24,338 nt of DNA, from the IMG/VR virus record IMGVR_UViG_3300017991_001520, positions 1-24,338 of that record. One strand, written 5' to 3'. The stretch comes from a virus. Each line of letters begins with the position of its first letter. Positions within the stretch are counted from its first letter, which is position 1. The position numbers and the translations under genes are program-made. A model generated the notes under the pieces. That model ran no database searches and had not been told where the DNA came from. It was given only the letters and a program-made list of their open reading frames with translations. Shown piece after piece: positions 21,763-24,338 of this stretch.

Positions 21763-23319
21763 ATGGATATTGCAAATTTATTAAAAAGAATTAAAAAGGC
21801 TTGGGATAAAAAAAGTTTATGGGATAGTTTGTATGATGATGCGTATTCATTAGCTATTCCAAACAGGAACACGATGTTTGAGAAAACACCCGGTCAAGAA
21901 AAAAATATTGGTGTTTATGATTCTACATTGCAACAATCAACCGCCAAATTAGCATCTACCCTACAATCTACAATCACTCCGCCATTTACAGAATGGGCAA
22001 CAATGACACCTGGCCCATTTATATTCCAAGATCGAGAAGAAACATTACGAAAATTACAACAAATAAACAAAGCTGTATTTGCTGCTATTGGTTCAAGTAA
22101 TTTTGACACTGCTATCGGTGAATTTTGGCTTGATCTTTGTATCGGTACTGGAGCTTTATTAGTATTAGAAGAGAATAGCTCTGATAATTTATTTAAATTT
22201 ATTCCTGTTCCAATTTCTGAAATTGCACTTGAAGAAGGCCCAGACAATACCATTGGGGCTGTATTTAGAAAATATAAAAAACCATTACGTGTTCTTGAAC
22301 GGATGTGGCCTGATTTAAAAAAGTCTCCAGAATTAAAAAAATTAATGGACGAAGACGGAGGAAAAGAAGTAACTATCCATGAAGTTACTTATAGAACACA
22401 AGATTCTGATAAATGGCAATATTCTGTTTTAATAGAAAAATTAACAGATAAAAACAATGAACCATATCAATTGGTAAAAAGAGAATATTCGACTAATCCG
22501 TGGATAATATCAAGATGGATGAAAGTTTCAGGCGAAACTTTTGGAAGAGGGCCTGTTTTAAATGCTTTGCCCGATGCAAAAACTTTAAATATGGCTAAAA
22601 AAATAGAGTTACAAAATGCTTCTTTGGCTATTTCAGGAGTTTGGTTAGCAAGAAATAATGGTATCTTTAACCCGAATTCAATAAAGATTAGACCTGGAGC
22701 CGTCATACCTGTACAAAGCACGGGTGGTGGTATGGGGGCTGATTTGGTTCCTTTGCCGGTAGGAGGCGATTTGCAATATGCACAAATTATCGCAGAGGAT
22801 ATGAGACAATCAATTAAGGATGCGATGTTTGATCGATCAATTCCTGATACAGGAGCCGTCAGATCTGCTACAGAATGGATTGTAAGACAACAAGAACTTC
22901 AGGAGGCTATCGGTGCTCCTTTTGGCCGTATGCATCAAGAGCTTATTATTCCATTATACAATAGAATACTGGATATTCTTTATAAAAAAGGTATTATTGA
23001 AAAATTAAAGATAGATGGCAATACTATTAAAGTTCAAATTACGGGAGCATTGGCTCAAGCTCAGAATCTTAAAGAAGTCGAAACTATTGTTAATTGGGCA
23101 CAGACTTCTATGGCATTAACTGGATTAGAAGTTTTTCAGGCTACAGCACGGGTTGAAGATATGGTTGACAAGCTTGGTGCTCTGATGGGCATTGATGCTA
23201 ACTTAATAAGAACACAAGACGAACGGGCACAAGTGGTTAATGCAGCCATGCAGGCCGTTCAAGGAGGTATGAGTGATAACCAAGGAACAACTGAGGGAGG
23301 TACTAAAGTACCATCCTGA
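21763..23319 (+). CDS. Portal (head-to-tail connector) protein
   Basis: A 518-residue protein of the T7 gp8-type connector family (T7 gp8 is about 536 residues). Characteristic parts are RIKKAWDKKSLWDSLYDDAY near the N-terminus, STLQSTITPPFTEWATM, an NFDTAIGEFWLDLCIGTGALLV segment and TFGRGPVLNALPDAKTLN. It forms the dodecameric vertex through which TerL packages DNA and to which the tail tubular A ring attaches. The final 16 codons (MSDNQGTTEGGTKVPS) overlap the HNH gene. Confidence 0.9.
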   Translation: MDIANLLKRIKKAWDKKSLWDSLYDDAYSLAIPNRNTMFEKTPGQEKNIGVYDSTLQQSTAKLASTLQSTITPPFTEWATMTPGPFIFQDREETLRKLQQINKAVFAAIGSSNFDTAIGEFWLDLCIGTGALLVLEENSSDNLFKFIPVPISEIALEEGPDNTIGAVFRKYKKPLRVLERMWPDLKKSPELKKLMDEDGGKEVTIHEVTYRTQDSDKWQYSVLIEKLTDKNNEPYQLVKREYSTNPWIISRWMKVSGETFGRGPVLNALPDAKTLNMAKKIELQNASLAISGVWLARNNGIFNPNSIKIRPGAVIPVQSTGGGMGADLVPLPVGGDLQYAQIIAEDMRQSIKDAMFDRSIPDTGAVRSATEWIVRQQELQEAIGAPFGRMHQELIIPLYNRILDILYKKGIIEKLKIDGNTIKVQITGALAQAQNLKEVETIVNWAQTSMALTGLEVFQATARVEDMVDKLGALMGIDANLIRTQDERAQVVNAAMQAVQGGMSDNQGTTEGGTKVPS

Positions 23320-23749
23320 TTCAGGGCTGTTTATATGGAATGATTCATGTAGGAGAAATAGTATGCGTAACAAGATTGCTGGTTCAGTAAATAATCTTGG
23401 TTATGTGAAAATAAAACTAAATGGTAAGAGCTACGCTGCTCACAGATTAGCTTTTCTGTATGTAACCGGAAGCTGGCCTGAGAACCAAGTCGACCATATC
23501 AATAGGATTAGAACTGATAATAGATGGGAGAATCTAAGGAAAGCTTCTAATGCTGAGAATATGTTAAATACTGTTCTGCATAAGAACAACATATCTGGAG
23601 TCCCGGGTATAACCTGGGACAAAATATTAAAAATGTGGCGTGTGAACTATCGCACTAAATACTATGGTGTATTCAAGCGTTTAAAAGACGCAAAGATTAA
23701 ACGCAAACAGTTGGAGGAAGAGGATGGATATAAAGGATTTAGATTTTGA
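23273..23749 (+). CDS. HNH homing endonuclease with AP2-like tail
   Basis: A 158-residue, free-standing homing endonuclease. SYAAHRLAFLYVTGSWP then VDHINRIRTDNRWENLR (73-89) is the HNH_3 core, and SGVPGITWDKILKMWRVNY...YYGVFKRLKDA (108-140) is an AP2-type DNA-binding module. A GTG start with AAGGAGG 5 bases upstream lies inside the portal gene, and the end overlaps the next gene by 26 bp. It looks inserted between two virion genes and may cut related phages lacking it at this locus. Confidence 0.9.
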   Translation: MITKEQLREVLKYHPDSGLFIWNDSCRRNSMRNKIAGSVNNLGYVKIKLNGKSYAAHRLAFLYVTGSWPENQVDHINRIRTDNRWENLRKASNAENMLNTVLHKNNISGVPGITWDKILKMWRVNYRTKYYGVFKRLKDAKIKRKQLEEEDGYKGFRF

Positions 23750-23978
23750 TAAATTGGCTGAATATATGTATCATACATTCAATACGGAATCAGGTAAAAA
23801 AATCCTTGTTTATTTTGACAATGTAGCGAGTCAGTCTGTATTATCCGGGTCCCCAATGATGGACGCTCAGACTTCCGTAAATCCGGCTGAGTTTGTGTTT
23901 ATGCGTGAAGGAAACAACCAGGTAATCAGATATATTAAACAATTAATAAATCATTATAAGGAGAACCGTAATGGCTGA
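23724..23978 (+). CDS. Bbp19-like small protein
   Basis: An 84-residue protein, DIKDLDFDKLAEYMYHTFNT, then SGKKILVYFDN, DAQTSVNPAEFVFMREGNNQ and VIRYIKQLI. This 'F.T..GK.VL ... T..NP..F...EG...V...I' pattern is typical of the short Bbp19-type protein found between portal and scaffold in podoviruses. Function not established. GGAGGAAG precedes the ATG, and it overlaps the HNH gene and the scaffold gene (8 bp). Confidence 0.7.
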   Translation: MDIKDLDFDKLAEYMYHTFNTESGKKILVYFDNVASQSVLSGSPMMDAQTSVNPAEFVFMREGNNQVIRYIKQLINHYKENRNG

Positions 23979-24338
23979 TGAACAAGAAGGATTGTTGGTT
24001 AATGCCAAAACAGATGAATCTATGAATGAATCTGAAAGTAATAATGATGATGTTTCTGGTGTAAATGATTCTGATACAAATAATGTTGATACAAATGATT
24101 CTAATACCAATGAAAATATTTCAAACACTCCACCAGATGGTAGCCCACCGGTAGATGTTCCTGTTCGACCGGATTATGTTCCTGAAAATTTCTGGGATTC
24201 TAAAAAAGGAGAGGTGAATATTGAAGCACTTTCTAAAAGTTATTCAGAATTAAGAAAGGCTTTTAATAAAAAAAATAATGACAAAGCCGGTGAAACAATA
24301 GATGATTATTTTGATGAAAAATATTTCGATGAAGATGG
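23971..24338 (+). CDS. Scaffolding protein (partial, runs off the window)
   Basis: The first about 122 codons of a gp9-type scaffold (T7 gp9 is about 307 residues). Residues 1-60 are very acidic and rich in Asn, Asp and Ser; then RPDYVPENFWDSKKGEVNIEALSKSYSELRKAF, a hallmark of podovirus scaffold proteins ('P..VPEKFWD...GEVN...L..SY.ELE'). It guides capsid assembly inside the prohead. AAGGAG precedes the ATG. The expected next gene, the capsid, is located at 10431-11267 on the other strand. Confidence 0.85.
   Translation, partial: MADEQEGLLVNAKTDESMNESESNNDDVSGVNDSDTNNVDTNDSNTNENISNTPPDGSPPVDVPVRPDYVPENFWDSKKGEVNIEALSKSYSELRKAFNKKNNDKAGETIDDYFDEKYFDED

Overview
The window is part of the genome of a short-tailed (podovirus-type) tailed phage that is AT-rich in most places. 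Hallmark genes are terminase small and large subunits, a T7 gp8-type head-to-tail connector (portal), a scaffolding protein, a major capsid protein, tail tubular A/B-type proteins, internal virion proteins and a T7-type tail fibre. No integrase, T7-like RNA polymerase, lysis gene or DNA polymerase is visible, so lifestyle and host cannot be fixed. Ribosome binding sites are of the AGGAGG type, which fits a bacterial host.

Left half (minus strand, 11267 down to 162): a virion operon in T7-like order: capsid, small head protein, tail tubular A, a 44-residue membrane protein, tail tubular B/nozzle, gp14-like protein, an XRE-type HTH protein, gp15-like protein, a gp16-like giant protein, tail fibre. 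At 1-82 the end of a GC-rich plus-strand gene converges on it. About 330 bp (11268-11598) separate this operon from the divergent plus-strand operon and hold candidate promoters for both.

Right half (plus strand, 11599 to 24338): first a recombination module (Cas4/RecB-like nuclease, small ORF, tRNA-Ile(UAU), Sak4-like ATPase, SSB-like protein ending DIPF) and a small HTH protein. Next comes a replication module: a ribbon-helix-helix/initiator-like protein, three tandem genes built of 22-residue DUF4116-like repeats, a DnaC-like helicase loader, a PD-(D/E)XK nuclease and a small HExxH metalloprotein. The packaging module follows: TerS, a small ORF, TerL, two small ORFs, portal, an inserted HNH endonuclease, a Bbp19-like protein and the start of the scaffold gene. 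The expected next gene, the capsid, instead lies at the head of the opposite-strand operon, so the morphogenesis cluster is split and inverted relative to the usual order.

The most unusual part is the repeat-protein cassette (15086-17357), about 33 units of 66 bp in three genes. The second and third genes begin with the same codons as the helicase loader, suggesting birth by tandem duplication, and the second is cut short by a CAA-to-TAA change. Other notable points are an AUA-decoding tRNA, patches of much higher GC content inside two otherwise AT-rich genes, and a DNA-binding regulator buried among virion genes.
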